Of a DNA stretch of 64,000 bases, positions 43,474 through 51,961 are shown in pieces. The notes under the pieces are model-generated. The model worked only from the letters and a program-made list of their open reading frames with translations. It searched no databases and was not told the origin of the DNA. This DNA is from JABDMD01 sp965203475. GTDB taxonomy: Bacteria > Pseudomonadota > Gammaproteobacteria > UBA4575. Both the position numbers and the translations under genes were made by a program. The stretch is from NCBI GenBank assembly GCA_965203475.1, contig OZ241890.1, positions 1,922,001 to 1,986,000 of the forward strand, in the 5' to 3' direction. Each line of letters starts with the position of its first letter. Positions within the stretch are counted from its first letter, which is position 1.

Positions 43474-43773
43474 ACGATGATTAGTTTTTCGTTGCTACAG
43501 ATGATGAATCGAGACATCGTTAATAAGGTACTGTATAGACAGCATTTTGCCAAAAAAGTAGGGATTTAGCCGCAATAATTTTTTGCAACAGGGATACGTC
43601 ACCTGTAATTTCACACCAGTTATCGGTTTAGGAATATTTTCTGAATGAATGCCGTGCGTCATATGATCAATCTCGAACGAGCCACAGGCATCCATGCTAA
43701 GCTGGTTATTCGATAACCTTATCTTTTATATAGAAAATTCTGTTAGCACAAATTAAATACATTTAGAAATACA
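43474..43773. other. Gap between exeA and small cysteine-rich gene
   Basis: A 300-base stretch that must hold the divergent promoters of exeA and the 67-residue protein. A 66-codon minus-strand frame at 43495-43695 is present but shows no family resemblance or ribosome site, and I do not count it as a gene. No strong hairpin is seen. Confidence 0.5.
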
Positions 43774-43977
43774 GTGAGTACTTCTGACTTCAAATCCGAT
43801 CTTAAATTACCTCCTCGGCCCAAAGAACCCGAACCTTATGAATGTTGTGAACGGGGGTGTGATCCCTGTGTATATGACTACTACGCCAAAGCTCTTAAGC
43901 GCTGGGAAGCACGGGTAGAAAAAATTAAAAAGACTGCTTCTAAATGCAGCAGCCTACCCCAAAAGGATAGGGAATAA
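43774..43977 (+). CDS. Oxidoreductase-like (cysteine-rich) small protein
   Basis: A 67-residue protein with LPPRPKEPEPYECCERGCDPCVYDYYAKALKRWE. This is the short 'oxidoreductase-like' domain found in many proteobacteria and at the N-terminus of some eukaryotic proteins. The cluster C-C-x3-C-x2-C may bind metal. The start is taken as GTG at 43774; the conserved part begins ten residues later. Function is not established. Confidence 0.78.
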   Translation: MSTSDFKSDLKLPPRPKEPEPYECCERGCDPCVYDYYAKALKRWEARVEKIKKTASKCSSLPQKDRE

Positions 43978-44022
43978 TCTAAATTTCTTGTGAGGTAAAA
44001 ACGTTCTTATAGCTCTAACCAA

Positions 44023-44061
44023 TATAGTTATATACTATACGGCACACAAAATATAACTATA
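44023..44061. promoter_or_regulatory. Inverted repeat upstream of pntA
   Basis: TATAGTTATAT (44023-44033) and ATATAACTATA (44051-44061) are exact reverse complements separated by 17 bases, about 130 bases before pntA. The low base complexity makes a chance match possible. It may be an operator. Confidence 0.4.
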
Positions 44062-44191
44062 ACAAAATTCCAACCAAATACTTCTTGCTACTTTACCCAG
44101 TAAGGCAGGCATATCACCAATGTTGGATGAGTGCTGCGGATTGGAATTGCAAAAATTTTAATCTAAGAAAATTTTCAAGAGGCAATCAAAT

Positions 44192-45754
44192 ATGAAGATT
44201 GGTGTCCCAAATGAAATTCATGAGAATGAATGTCGTGTTGCAATGACTCCTGATACTGCCGCGCGTTTACAAAAGTTAGGCTATGAATGTGCAATTGAAG
44301 CGGGTGCAGGAGCTAGTGCAAATTTTTCCGATAATGCTTATGGAGATGCCGGTGTAAATGTAGTTTCTGGCACCAAACAACTTTGGTCAGATTCAGACAT
44401 TATTCTTAAAGTTCGTGCACCTGAACATAATGCAAGTCTTGGTTTGCATGAATCAGAATTGTTACGTGAAGGTGGAACGTTAATTAGTTTTATTTGGCCT
44501 GCACAAAACGAAGGCTTGATGGATCAACTAAAAGCACGCAAGGCTACGGTATTGGCCATGGACTCTGTACCACGAATTTCGCGAGCGCAAAAACTTGATG
44601 CCTTATCGTCTATGGCAAACATTGCTGGTTATCGTGCAGTGATTGAAGCATCAAATCATTTTGGTCGCTTTTTTACAGGACAAGTTACCGCAGCTGGAAA
44701 AGTACCCCCAGCGAAAGTCATGGTAATTGGTGCCGGTGTTGCGGGTCTTGCAGCTGTAGGTACAGCAAACGGATTAGGTGCCATTGTTCGCGCATTTGAT
44801 ACTCGACCCGAAGTAAAAGAACAAGTTGAAAGTATGGGTGCACAGTTTTTAGAACTGGATTTTGAAGAAGATGAGGAAGGCGGTACTGCGGGCGGTTACG
44901 CCAAAGTAATGAGTAAAGAATTTATTGATGCTGAAATGGCATTGTTTAGAGAACAAGCCAAGGAAGTAGACATCATCATTACTACCGCTTTGATCCCTGG
45001 AAAACCTGCACCAAAATTAATTCTTGCCGACATGGTGGAATTAATGAAAGAAGGCAGCGTGATTGTCGATTTAGCTGCCGAACAAGGCGGTAACTGTGAA
45101 CTTACTGAACCAGGAGAAGTTGCGGTTAAACATGGTGTTACATTAATTGGATATATGGATTTACCCAGTCGTTTGCCGACTCAAGCAAGCCAACTCTATG
45201 GTTCCAACTTATGTCATTTATTAAATGACATGACTCCTGAAAAAGACGGGAACATGGTGGTAGATATGGAAGATGATGTGGTGCGAGGAACTACAGTCAT
45301 CAATCAAGGTGAAATTACTTGGCCACCTCCTCCGTTGGCCGTATCTGCAGCTCCAGCACAAGCTAAACCAGCCGAAGCTCCTGTTGCAGAAGAACCAAAA
45401 AAGAAAACTGGTTTAGGTTTTACAATCACCTTAGCAGTTGCTGCTTTAATTTTGTGGTGGATAGGTAGATCGGCTCCTGCTGAATTCATGCAACACTTTA
45501 CGGTGTTTGTATTGTCATGTTTTATCGGTTACTGGGTAGTTTGGAATGTAACCCCTGCATTACACACACCACTGATGAGTGTAACCAATGCAATTAGTAG
45601 CGTAATTATTATTGGTGCACTGTTACAGATTGGTAGTAGCGTACCGGTAATTTTAGGAATGGCTGCATTTTCAATTTTTATTGCATCGATAAATATTGGT
45701 GGCGGATTTACAGTAACGCAACGTATGTTGCAAATGTTCCGCAAAGAAGAATAA
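44192..45754 (+). CDS. pntA: NAD(P) transhydrogenase subunit alpha
   Basis: A 520-residue full-length alpha subunit. The NAD(H)-binding domain I has MKIGVPNEIHENECRVAMTP, RAQKLDALSSMANIAGYRA and a Rossmann loop VIGAGVAGLAAVGTANGLGA. An alanine/proline linker follows (about residues 388-405), then four C-terminal helices (about 410-515). This matches the unsplit alpha subunit of E. coli rather than the split PntAA/PntAB form. With PntB it couples proton entry to hydride transfer from NADH to NADP+. AGAGG precedes the ATG. Confidence 0.97.
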   Translation: MKIGVPNEIHENECRVAMTPDTAARLQKLGYECAIEAGAGASANFSDNAYGDAGVNVVSGTKQLWSDSDIILKVRAPEHNASLGLHESELLREGGTLISFIWPAQNEGLMDQLKARKATVLAMDSVPRISRAQKLDALSSMANIAGYRAVIEASNHFGRFFTGQVTAAGKVPPAKVMVIGAGVAGLAAVGTANGLGAIVRAFDTRPEVKEQVESMGAQFLELDFEEDEEGGTAGGYAKVMSKEFIDAEMALFREQAKEVDIIITTALIPGKPAPKLILADMVELMKEGSVIVDLAAEQGGNCELTEPGEVAVKHGVTLIGYMDLPSRLPTQASQLYGSNLCHLLNDMTPEKDGNMVVDMEDDVVRGTTVINQGEITWPPPPLAVSAAPAQAKPAEAPVAEEPKKKTGLGFTITLAVAALILWWIGRSAPAEFMQHFTVFVLSCFIGYWVVWNVTPALHTPLMSVTNAISSVIIIGALLQIGSSVPVILGMAAFSIFIASINIGGGFTVTQRMLQMFRKEE

Positions 45755-45769
45755 GAAGGAAGAAAGAAA

Positions 45770-47164
45770 ATGATAATGAACCCACAAATGTTAGGCGCAG
45801 CATACTTAGCAGCTGGCGCTCTTTTTATTCTTAGCTTAAATGGATTGAGTCATCAAGAATCTGCACGCCGCGGAAATCTCTGCGGTATCATAGGAATGAT
45901 TATTGCTGTAGGTGCAACAATTTTAAGTGGTAGTGTCGGAAATTTTCATATCATGTTTCCGTGCATGATCATTGGTGGAATTATTGGTGCTACGGTTGCG
46001 TTAAAAGTCGAAATGACACAAATGCCAGAACTGGTGGCCGGCTTTCACAGTTTGGTGGGACTTGCGGCTGTGTTGGTTGGCTTTTCCAGCTATATGGATC
46101 CCAATTCACACTTTGTTGGTACAGAAAAAGTAATTCATGAAGTCGAAGTCTACTTAGGTGTTTTCATCGGCATCATTACCTTTACTGGCTCAATCATAGC
46201 GTTTGGAAAATTGAGTGCAATCATTGGTGGCAAACCACTAATGTTGCCAGGTCGGCACTGGCTCAATTTAATCATGTTACTAATATGTATTTATTTTGGT
46301 TATGAATTTTTGAATGCTGAAAATCATGCCACTGGCGTATGGCCATTGGTATACATGACAGTGGTTGCCGGCATTATTGGAATACATTTGATCATGGCTA
46401 TCGGTGGAGCTGATATGCCGGTTGTGGTTTCCATGTTAAACAGTTATTCAGGATGGGCTGCTGCTGCCACTGGTTTCATGTTAGGTAATACGGCACTGAT
46501 TGTGGTTGGATCATTAGTAGGTTCCAGCGGTGCCATTTTGAGTTACATCATGTGTCGCGCTATGAATCGAAAATTCCTTGCGGTAATTTTAGGAGGCTTT
46601 GGTACAGGTGGCGGAGCTGCGGCAGAAGCGGAAGAAGGAGAGGTTACGGCTACTTCTGCGGAAGAAGTTGCAAGTATGTTAAAAGATGCCAGCGAGGTAA
46701 TCATTGTTCCTGGATATGGTATGGCGGTTGCTCAAGCACAGTACACGGTTAGTGATATCACTAAGAAATTACGTGCCAAGGGTGTCAATGTGCGATTCGG
46801 TATTCACCCGGTTGCAGGCCGCTTACCAGGTCACATGAATGTGTTACTAGCTGAATCCAAAGTCCCTTATGACATCGTGCTAGAAATGGACGAACTCAAT
46901 GATGACTTCCCCGATACCGATGTATCACTGGTTATCGGTGCGAACGATATTGTTAACCCTTCGACACAAACTGATCCAAACAGTCCTATTGCGGGCATGC
47001 CAGTACTTGAAGTATGGAAAGCGAAAACCTGTGTGGTTTTAAAACGTAGCATGGCAACAGGTTATGCGGGAGTAGATAACCCACTATTCATCAAAGACAA
47101 CACTGAGATGCTATTCGGCGATGCCAAAGATAGTATGGATGCAGTACTTCAGCACTTAGATTAA
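45770..47164 (+). CDS. pntB: NAD(P) transhydrogenase subunit beta
   Basis: A 464-residue protein: nine or so N-terminal helices carry the proton path, and the soluble domain III (from about residue 285) binds NADP(H), with VIIVPGYGMAVAQAQ, FGIHPVAGRLPGHMNVLLAE and the loop MATGYAGVDNPLF. Length is normal. The gene is 15 bases after pntA with a purine-rich ribosome site (GGAAGAAAG). A hairpin and T run follow. Confidence 0.97.
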   Translation: MIMNPQMLGAAYLAAGALFILSLNGLSHQESARRGNLCGIIGMIIAVGATILSGSVGNFHIMFPCMIIGGIIGATVALKVEMTQMPELVAGFHSLVGLAAVLVGFSSYMDPNSHFVGTEKVIHEVEVYLGVFIGIITFTGSIIAFGKLSAIIGGKPLMLPGRHWLNLIMLLICIYFGYEFLNAENHATGVWPLVYMTVVAGIIGIHLIMAIGGADMPVVVSMLNSYSGWAAAATGFMLGNTALIVVGSLVGSSGAILSYIMCRAMNRKFLAVILGGFGTGGGAAAEAEEGEVTATSAEEVASMLKDASEVIIVPGYGMAVAQAQYTVSDITKKLRAKGVNVRFGIHPVAGRLPGHMNVLLAESKVPYDIVLEMDELNDDFPDTDVSLVIGANDIVNPSTQTDPNSPIAGMPVLEVWKAKTCVVLKRSMATGYAGVDNPLFIKDNTEMLFGDAKDSMDAVLQHLD

Positions 47165-47200
47165 GTTCAAACCACAATCAATAAGTTACAGCCTGTCTTT

Positions 47201-47241
47201 TGGAGCAAGTAAACAATTACCTGCTCCATTAGTCGTTTTTT
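47201..47241 (+). terminator. Terminator after pntB
   Basis: TGGAGCA-A-GTAA (47201-47212) pairs with TTAC-C-TGCTCCA around ACAA, with a single A/C mismatch, and a run of T follows at 47235-47241. It begins 37 bases after the pntB stop. Confidence 0.7.
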
Positions 47242-47578
47242 ACGACACGTTCACATTGTTTTAATCCCTATGTAGCTGTGCGCTAACAATTCTTTAACAA
47301 TACTTATCTATCTTTTGATTCTAGGAAAGAATAAGTAGATGGAACCATGGCAATTATTTATAGATTAGAGAATCAGCGCGTGGCCTTTCATTGGGATAGA
47401 GATAATGATATTTGGACTGCCAAAAAGTGACGATGTGAAAGGTTTAAACTTGTAAGCAAGCAGTTTCAACTCAATGCTGTATCAGCTTAAAAAACAACAC
47501 CCAGAATTTGCAAATTCCATTCGTATATTTTCCCTGATTCGGTTTAAGAACTTCAACAAGCTTCATAGTATAATTAAT
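47242..47578. other. Non-coding stretch between pntB terminator and tRNA-Pro
   Basis: About 340 bases with no convincing gene. It holds a 27-codon frame at 47347-47430 (MAIIYRLENQRVAFHWDRDN...) with a GGAA four bases upstream, and loose inverted motifs (ATTCTTT and AAAGAAT at about 47290-47330). It could hold a relic or a small-protein gene, but I see no firm evidence for either. Confidence 0.4.
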
Positions 47579-47655
47579 TGGTCGGAGTGAGAGGATTTGA
47601 ACCTCCGACCCCTACGTCCCGAACGTAGTGCTCTACCAAGCTGAGCTACACTCCG
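47579..47655 (-). tRNA. tRNA-Pro (anticodon CGG)
   Basis: A 77-base cloverleaf on the minus strand: acceptor arms CGGAGTG and CACTCCG, discriminator A and an encoded CCA. D-arm GCTC/GAGC, anticodon stem CTACG/CGTAG around TTCGGGA (anticodon CGG, reading CCG), variable loop and T-arm GGAGG-TTCAAAT-CCTCT. The C1-G72 end pair is usual in bacterial tRNA-Pro. It ends 3 bases beyond the ispB stop side, so it is downstream of ispB on the same strand. Confidence 0.96.
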
Positions 47656-47658
47656 AAA

Positions 47659-48627
47659 TTATGCTGTACGAGAAATTGAGAACTCGGTTAGATCAACTAA
47701 CGCGTTTCGAAATTCATTTGAAGGTACCACTTCAATTGCTTTTTTAGCAAGCTGTGCCTGTTGCTGTGCCACCTGTTCTGTATACGCGATCGCACCTGTT
47801 GCATGAATGGCTTCTATCACTTCTTCCATGTGATCTGCTCCACCATGAAGAATAGCATTGCGAATTATTTCTGCTGTGGAACCGTTACTATTCTTTAGTG
47901 CGTATATTAATGGCAAAGTTGGTTTTCCTTCTGCCAAATCGTCTCCTAAATTTTTACCCATTTCTTCACTCGAGGCTTGATAATCCAACACATCATCTTT
48001 GAGCTGAAAAGCAGTGCCAATATGCATACCGTAGGCTGCACACCCCTGTTCAATTACTGCTTCCTGTTTGGCTAACACGGCGCCCAATTTACACGCTGCT
48101 TCAAATAGTTTTGCAGTTTTCGATTGGATCACTAGCATGTAACTTTCTTCTGTAGTTTCGGGGTCGTTACAATTTAATAGCTGCATTACTTCGCCTTCAG
48201 CAATTGTGTTAGAGGCGGAAGCTAAAATTTCCATCACACGCATCTCACCAACATCAACCATCATTTCAAAGGAACGCGAAAATACAAAGTCCCCTACTAA
48301 AACAGTTGTTTCATTTCCCCAAATCGAATTGGCAGTTTCATTTCCGCGTCGCATTTCTGATTCATCGACCACATCATCATGTAATAGTGTGGCGGTATGA
48401 ATGAACTCAATTATGGCAGCTACCAAGGGATGCTTATCCCCGGTATAACCACAGGCTTTGGCACATAGTAGTGCCAACAGCGGGCGTAAGCGTTTTCCAC
48501 CACTATTTATAATGTAATTCGCCATCTCGTTAATGAGCATGACGTCCGAATGCAAGTAGTTGCGGATGACAGAATTGACCTGCTCCATGTCCTCACGCAT
48601 CAGACTTTGTACAGCTTTGAAATCCAT
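47659..48627 (-). CDS. ispB: Octaprenyl (polyprenyl) diphosphate synthase
   Basis: A 322-residue trans-prenyltransferase with both aspartate-rich motifs: LLHDDVVDESEMRRG (first, with RRG) and FQLKDDVLDYQ (second). NSGGKRLRPLLALL near the start is also diagnostic. It makes the polyprenyl side chain of ubiquinone/menaquinone from isopentenyl diphosphate. It is divergent from rplU, the usual arrangement in Gammaproteobacteria. Chain length cannot be read from sequence alone, so octaprenyl is the default. Confidence 0.95.
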   Translation of the reverse strand: MDFKAVQSLMREDMEQVNSVIRNYLHSDVMLINEMANYIINSGGKRLRPLLALLCAKACGYTGDKHPLVAAIIEFIHTATLLHDDVVDESEMRRGNETANSIWGNETTVLVGDFVFSRSFEMMVDVGEMRVMEILASASNTIAEGEVMQLLNCNDPETTEESYMLVIQSKTAKLFEAACKLGAVLAKQEAVIEQGCAAYGMHIGTAFQLKDDVLDYQASSEEMGKNLGDDLAEGKPTLPLIYALKNSNGSTAEIIRNAILHGGADHMEEVIEAIHATGAIAYTEQVAQQQAQLAKKAIEVVPSNEFRNALVDLTEFSISRTA

Positions 48628-48704
48628 ATCGCCTACTTTGACATATATAATGTGTTGCTTATGCTTATTTTTATCGGTTTGGGTCTATTTTAAGTCATAT
48701 TCGA

Positions 48705-48733
48705 TTGACCCACCCTAGCCCTCTCGCTAGAAT
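48705..48733 (+). promoter_or_regulatory. Sigma-70 promoter of rplU-rpmA
   Basis: TTGACC (48705-48710) and TAGAAT (48728-48733) with a 17-base spacer, 38 bases before the rplU start. Strong match to consensus, as expected for ribosomal proteins. Confidence 0.75.
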
Positions 48734-48771
48734 TGCGCCTCTTTTTTAACCCCACCATATGGAGAAAATCG

Positions 48772-49083
48772 GTGTACGCAGTGATCGCCACAGGCGGTAA
48801 ACAATATCGAGTCCAAAAAGGAGACCTGCTAAAGGTTGAAAAATTGGATGTTGAACCAGGCAAAAAAGTTAATTTTGACCAGGTATTGCTAGTAGCTGAT
48901 GGTGATGACGTGGAAGTTGGTACACCTTATATTAAAGGTGGTAAGGTCACGGCCGAGGTACAGCAACAAGCGCGCGCCAAGAAGATAGACATCATTAAAT
49001 TCAAACGTCGTAAGCACCATATGAAACGCATGGGTCATCGCCAATACTATACACAGGTAAAAATTACCGAAATTAAAAAATAG
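48772..49083 (+). CDS. rplU: 50S ribosomal protein L21
   Basis: 103 residues from the GTG at 48772, the same length as E. coli L21. It begins YAVIATGGKQYRVQ and ends HRQYYTQVKITEI. The upstream in-frame ATG would add 13 non-conserved residues and overlaps the promoter, while GGAG lies 7 bases before the GTG. L21 binds 23S rRNA. It is followed by rpmA after 24 bases. Confidence 0.97.
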   Translation: MYAVIATGGKQYRVQKGDLLKVEKLDVEPGKKVNFDQVLLVADGDDVEVGTPYIKGGKVTAEVQQQARAKKIDIIKFKRRKHHMKRMGHRQYYTQVKITEIKK

Positions 49084-49107
49084 ATTACATATTATTAAGG
49101 AATACAA

Positions 49108-49368
49108 ATGGCACATAAAAAAGCAGGTGGTAGTACACGCAACGGACGCGATTCGGAATCAAAACGTTTAGGCGTGAAACGTTTTGGTGGGGAACAGGTT
49201 CAAGCCGGTAACATTATAGTGCGCCAACGGGGAACACAATTTCATCCAGGCGAAAATGTAGGCTGTGGCAAAGACCATACTTTATTTGCAAAATCGGATG
49301 GACTGGTTGTGTTTGAAACAAAAGGCCCTAAAAACCGAAAATTTGTGCGCATAGAAGCGGTGCAATAA
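49108..49368 (+). CDS. rpmA: 50S ribosomal protein L27
   Basis: 86 residues: MAHKKAGGSTRNGRDSESKRLGVKRFGGE is the conserved start whose tail reaches the peptidyl-transferase centre. The start has the direct AHKK form, not the cleaved-leader form of Firmicutes. AAGGA precedes the ATG. Confidence 0.98.
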   Translation: MAHKKAGGSTRNGRDSESKRLGVKRFGGEQVQAGNIIVRQRGTQFHPGENVGCGKDHTLFAKSDGLVVFETKGPKNRKFVRIEAVQ

Positions 49369-49390
49369 GCGTAATTAAATTAATCTTATA

Positions 49391-49417
49391 AGCCCCGCTT
49401 GGACGGGGCTTTTTTTT
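49391..49417 (+). terminator. Terminator after rpmA
   Basis: AGCCCCG (49391-49397) and CGGGGCT (49404-49410) form a strong stem with a 6-base loop and are followed by eight T bases. It separates the ribosomal genes from obgE. Confidence 0.92.
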
Positions 49418-49443
49418 GCCTATAATTTTTTTATTAATGAAAT

Positions 49444-50445
49444 ATGAAATTTGTAGACGAAACAACCATACAGGTACAGGCTGGCAATGGAGGAAACGGT
49501 TGCTTAAGCTTTCGACGTGAACGTTATATACCTCTTGGCGGACCTGATGGTGGTGATGGTGGTGATGGTGGAAGTGTTTATTTGGTAGCAGATGAAAATA
49601 TAAATACGCTAGCTGATTTTCGTCAAACACGAATATTCAAAGCTCAGCGCGGTCAAGATGGTATGGGCAAAGACCGTTTTGGTAAAAAAGGTGAAGATAA
49701 ATTAATAAAAGTTCCGGTTGGGACCATAATAAAAGATGCGGATACCGATGAAATCATCGGTGACTTAACGAAACATGAAGAAAAACTACTCGTTGCAAAA
49801 GGCGGTGCACATGGTCTCGGTAATGCGAGATTTAAAAGTTCTACTAATCGCGCACCACGCAAAACAAAACCTGGTGAACCAGGGGATGTGCGCGAACTAC
49901 ACATGGAACTTAAACTACTAGCCGATGTTGGACTACTAGGATTACCTAATGTTGGAAAATCATCACTGATACGTGTGCTGTCTTCTGCCACGCCAAAAGT
50001 GGCCGATTATCCATTTACGACGCTGTATCCGAGTTTGGGTGTTGTGTATGTTGCCCCTCATAAAAGTTTTGTAATAGCCGATATTCCCGGTTTAATCGAA
50101 GGGGCCGCAGAAGGGGCAGGCTTAGGTGTTCAGTTTCTAAAACATTTATCACGAACACGTTTATTATTACATATGCTCGAAATTTCCAGTGCAGACATTG
50201 TCAATGACTATACTTCTATCGTTCGTGAATTGCAGAAACATAGTGAAGAATTAGCAAATAAAGAACGATGGTTGGTATTTAATAAATCTGATTTAATTGT
50301 AGAAAATGAAATTGAACAAACAATAAATGAACTTATAAATATAGTTCGATGGGAAGGCCCAGTGTTCACTGTTTCCACTATAAGCAAAACTGGGCTGGAT
50401 GAACTGAGCCAAAGCATTTATAAACATTTGAACAAACTGTCATGA
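49444..50445 (+). CDS. obgE: GTPase ObgE/CgtA
   Basis: A 333-residue GTPase. The Obg fold (about residues 1-158) is glycine-rich with FRRERYIPLGGPDGGDGGDGG; the G domain has GLPNVGKSS (G1), DIPGLIEGAAEG (G3) and NKSD (G4). It acts in 50S assembly and stringent control. At 333 residues it lacks the acidic C-terminal tail of the longer E. coli protein (about 390). A terminator precedes it, and it overlaps proB by 4 bases. Confidence 0.96.
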   Translation: MKFVDETTIQVQAGNGGNGCLSFRRERYIPLGGPDGGDGGDGGSVYLVADENINTLADFRQTRIFKAQRGQDGMGKDRFGKKGEDKLIKVPVGTIIKDADTDEIIGDLTKHEEKLLVAKGGAHGLGNARFKSSTNRAPRKTKPGEPGDVRELHMELKLLADVGLLGLPNVGKSSLIRVLSSATPKVADYPFTTLYPSLGVVYVAPHKSFVIADIPGLIEGAAEGAGLGVQFLKHLSRTRLLLHMLEISSADIVNDYTSIVRELQKHSEELANKERWLVFNKSDLIVENEIEQTINELINIVRWEGPVFTVSTISKTGLDELSQSIYKHLNKLS

Positions 50446-51572
50446 ACAATCATTGGAAACAAGTTAGTAACGCCAAACGTTGGGTAGTAAAAGTAGGTAG
50501 CTCTTTAGTAACTAGTGACAAGGGTGGCTTAAATACAAGTGCGATATCAAGCTTAGCGGTACAACTTGCCACACTCGTAAAGCAGGAGAAAGAAGTTATT
50601 CTTGTTTCTTCCGGCGCCATAGCCGAAGGTATGAACCGTTTGCAGTGGACACAACGACCACATGCCGTATTTGAATTACAGGCTGCCGCCGCAGTTGGCC
50701 AAATGGGTTTAATACAAGCCTATGAGTCAGAATTACAAAAACATAGTTTGCACAGTGCACAAGTTTTGCTGACGCATGATGATTTGCAAAACAGAAAACG
50801 TTATTTGAATGCGAGAACAACGTTAAGAAAACTTTTAGAGCTAAAAGTAATTCCCGTAGTAAATGAAAACGATACAGTTTCTACAGATGAAATAAAATTT
50901 GGTGACAATGACACGCTTGCAGCTTTAGTAAGCAATTTAGTTGAAGCAAATGTATTAGTGATACTAACAGACCAGGAAGGAATATATGAACAGCCACCTG
51001 CTGAAAATTCTATTAATACATTAGTTCAAGAAGTTTCAGCACATGATTCTATGTTAGATAAAGTTGCAGGCCCTAGTGATAATGATCGTGCACAAGGCGG
51101 CATGGTCACCAAAGTTGCGGCCGCAAGAATTGCAGCACGTGCAGGTGCTGCAACCATCGTTGCTTCAGGAAAAGTGGACGATATATTAGTGCAACTTTCA
51201 AAAGGAGAGCAAAATGGATCTTTGCTATTAGCCGATGATGAACCTTTGGCTGCGCGCAAACAGTGGATTGCCAATCAACTTTATACTTCAGGTCAACTGG
51301 TTTTAGATGATGGCGCTTGCAAAGTAATTTGCGAAGGCGGGAAAAGTTTATTATCCATCGGGGTAAAAAGTGTGCAAGGCGAATTTGAACGAGGTGAAGT
51401 CGTACGTTGTGAAAATTGTAATGGTAATGAAATTGCTCGCGGTCTGGTGAACTATTCTTCTAATGAAGCTCAACTGTTATGTGGAAAGGCCAGCAGTGAA
51501 ATTGAAAATATTCTGGGTTATGTTGATGAGCCTGAACTCATCCACCGTGATAACTTAGTCGTATTAATGTAA
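50442..51572 (+). CDS. proB: Glutamate 5-kinase
   Basis: A 376-residue enzyme, first step of proline synthesis from glutamate. The kinase domain has RWVVKVGSSLVT, VSSGAIAEGMNRL, NENDTVSTDEIKFGDNDTLAALV and DNDRAQGGMVTKVAAA. A C-terminal PUA domain (about residues 280-365) is present as in the full-length E. coli enzyme. Start overlaps the obgE stop (ATGA), so the two are co-translated. Confidence 0.97.
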   Translation: MNNHWKQVSNAKRWVVKVGSSLVTSDKGGLNTSAISSLAVQLATLVKQEKEVILVSSGAIAEGMNRLQWTQRPHAVFELQAAAAVGQMGLIQAYESELQKHSLHSAQVLLTHDDLQNRKRYLNARTTLRKLLELKVIPVVNENDTVSTDEIKFGDNDTLAALVSNLVEANVLVILTDQEGIYEQPPAENSINTLVQEVSAHDSMLDKVAGPSDNDRAQGGMVTKVAAARIAARAGAATIVASGKVDDILVQLSKGEQNGSLLLADDEPLAARKQWIANQLYTSGQLVLDDGACKVICEGGKSLLSIGVKSVQGEFERGEVVRCENCNGNEIARGLVNYSSNEAQLLCGKASSEIENILGYVDEPELIHRDNLVVLM

Positions 51573-51582
51573 GAAAGTAAGC

Positions 51583-51849
51583 TTAAGCCTGCATGGCTTT
51601 AATGCGAGCATTTAATCGGCTTTTGTGACGAGCTGCTTTATTGGCATGAATTAATCTTTTACTAACTGCAGAATCAATTACCGGTACCGCTTTTTTATAG
51701 GCTTCCTCTGCCTCACTTTTATTGCCAGCTTCGATGAACTTCACTACCGCTTTAATATTGGTACGAAAATTCGAGCGTTGGGCAGCATTGTGCTGACGAT
51801 TTTTAACCGCCTGACGAGCACGTTTTCGAGCAGATGCAATATTGGCCAA
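51583..51849 (-). CDS. rpsT: 30S ribosomal protein S20
   Basis: An 88-residue basic protein: MANIASARKRARQAVKNRQHN at the start and LIHANKAARHKSRLNARIKAM near the end are diagnostic for S20. It converges with proB with 10 bases between stops and is divergent from murJ, the usual rpsT-murJ arrangement. Confidence 0.98.
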   Translation of the reverse strand: MANIASARKRARQAVKNRQHNAAQRSNFRTNIKAVVKFIEAGNKSEAEEAYKKAVPVIDSAVSKRLIHANKAARHKSRLNARIKAMQA

Positions 51850-51896
51850 GTTTTTTTCCTACTATTTATTCTGGAGTTCTTCCTTTGCGGTCGCGT

Positions 51897-51925
51897 ACTA
51901 TGGTAGTAAGAGCTCAAAATGTCAA
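51897..51925 (-). promoter_or_regulatory. Sigma-70 promoter of rpsT
   Basis: On the minus strand TTGACA (complement of 51920-51925) and CATAGT (complement of 51897-51902) have a 17-base spacer and lie 48 bases before the S20 start. The -35 is a perfect consensus. Confidence 0.7.
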
Positions 51926-51961
51926 TCTATACAACAGCATAATCAAACGACCTAGTAGCTA

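Noticed and set aside
43495..43695. 66-codon minus-strand frame between exeA and the small cysteine-rich gene
   Set aside because: No ribosome site, no recognisable pattern, and it lies in a divergent promoter region.
49550..49580. GGTGATGGT-type repeats in obgE
   Set aside because: They encode the conserved glycine-rich Obg motif and are not an independent repeat element.
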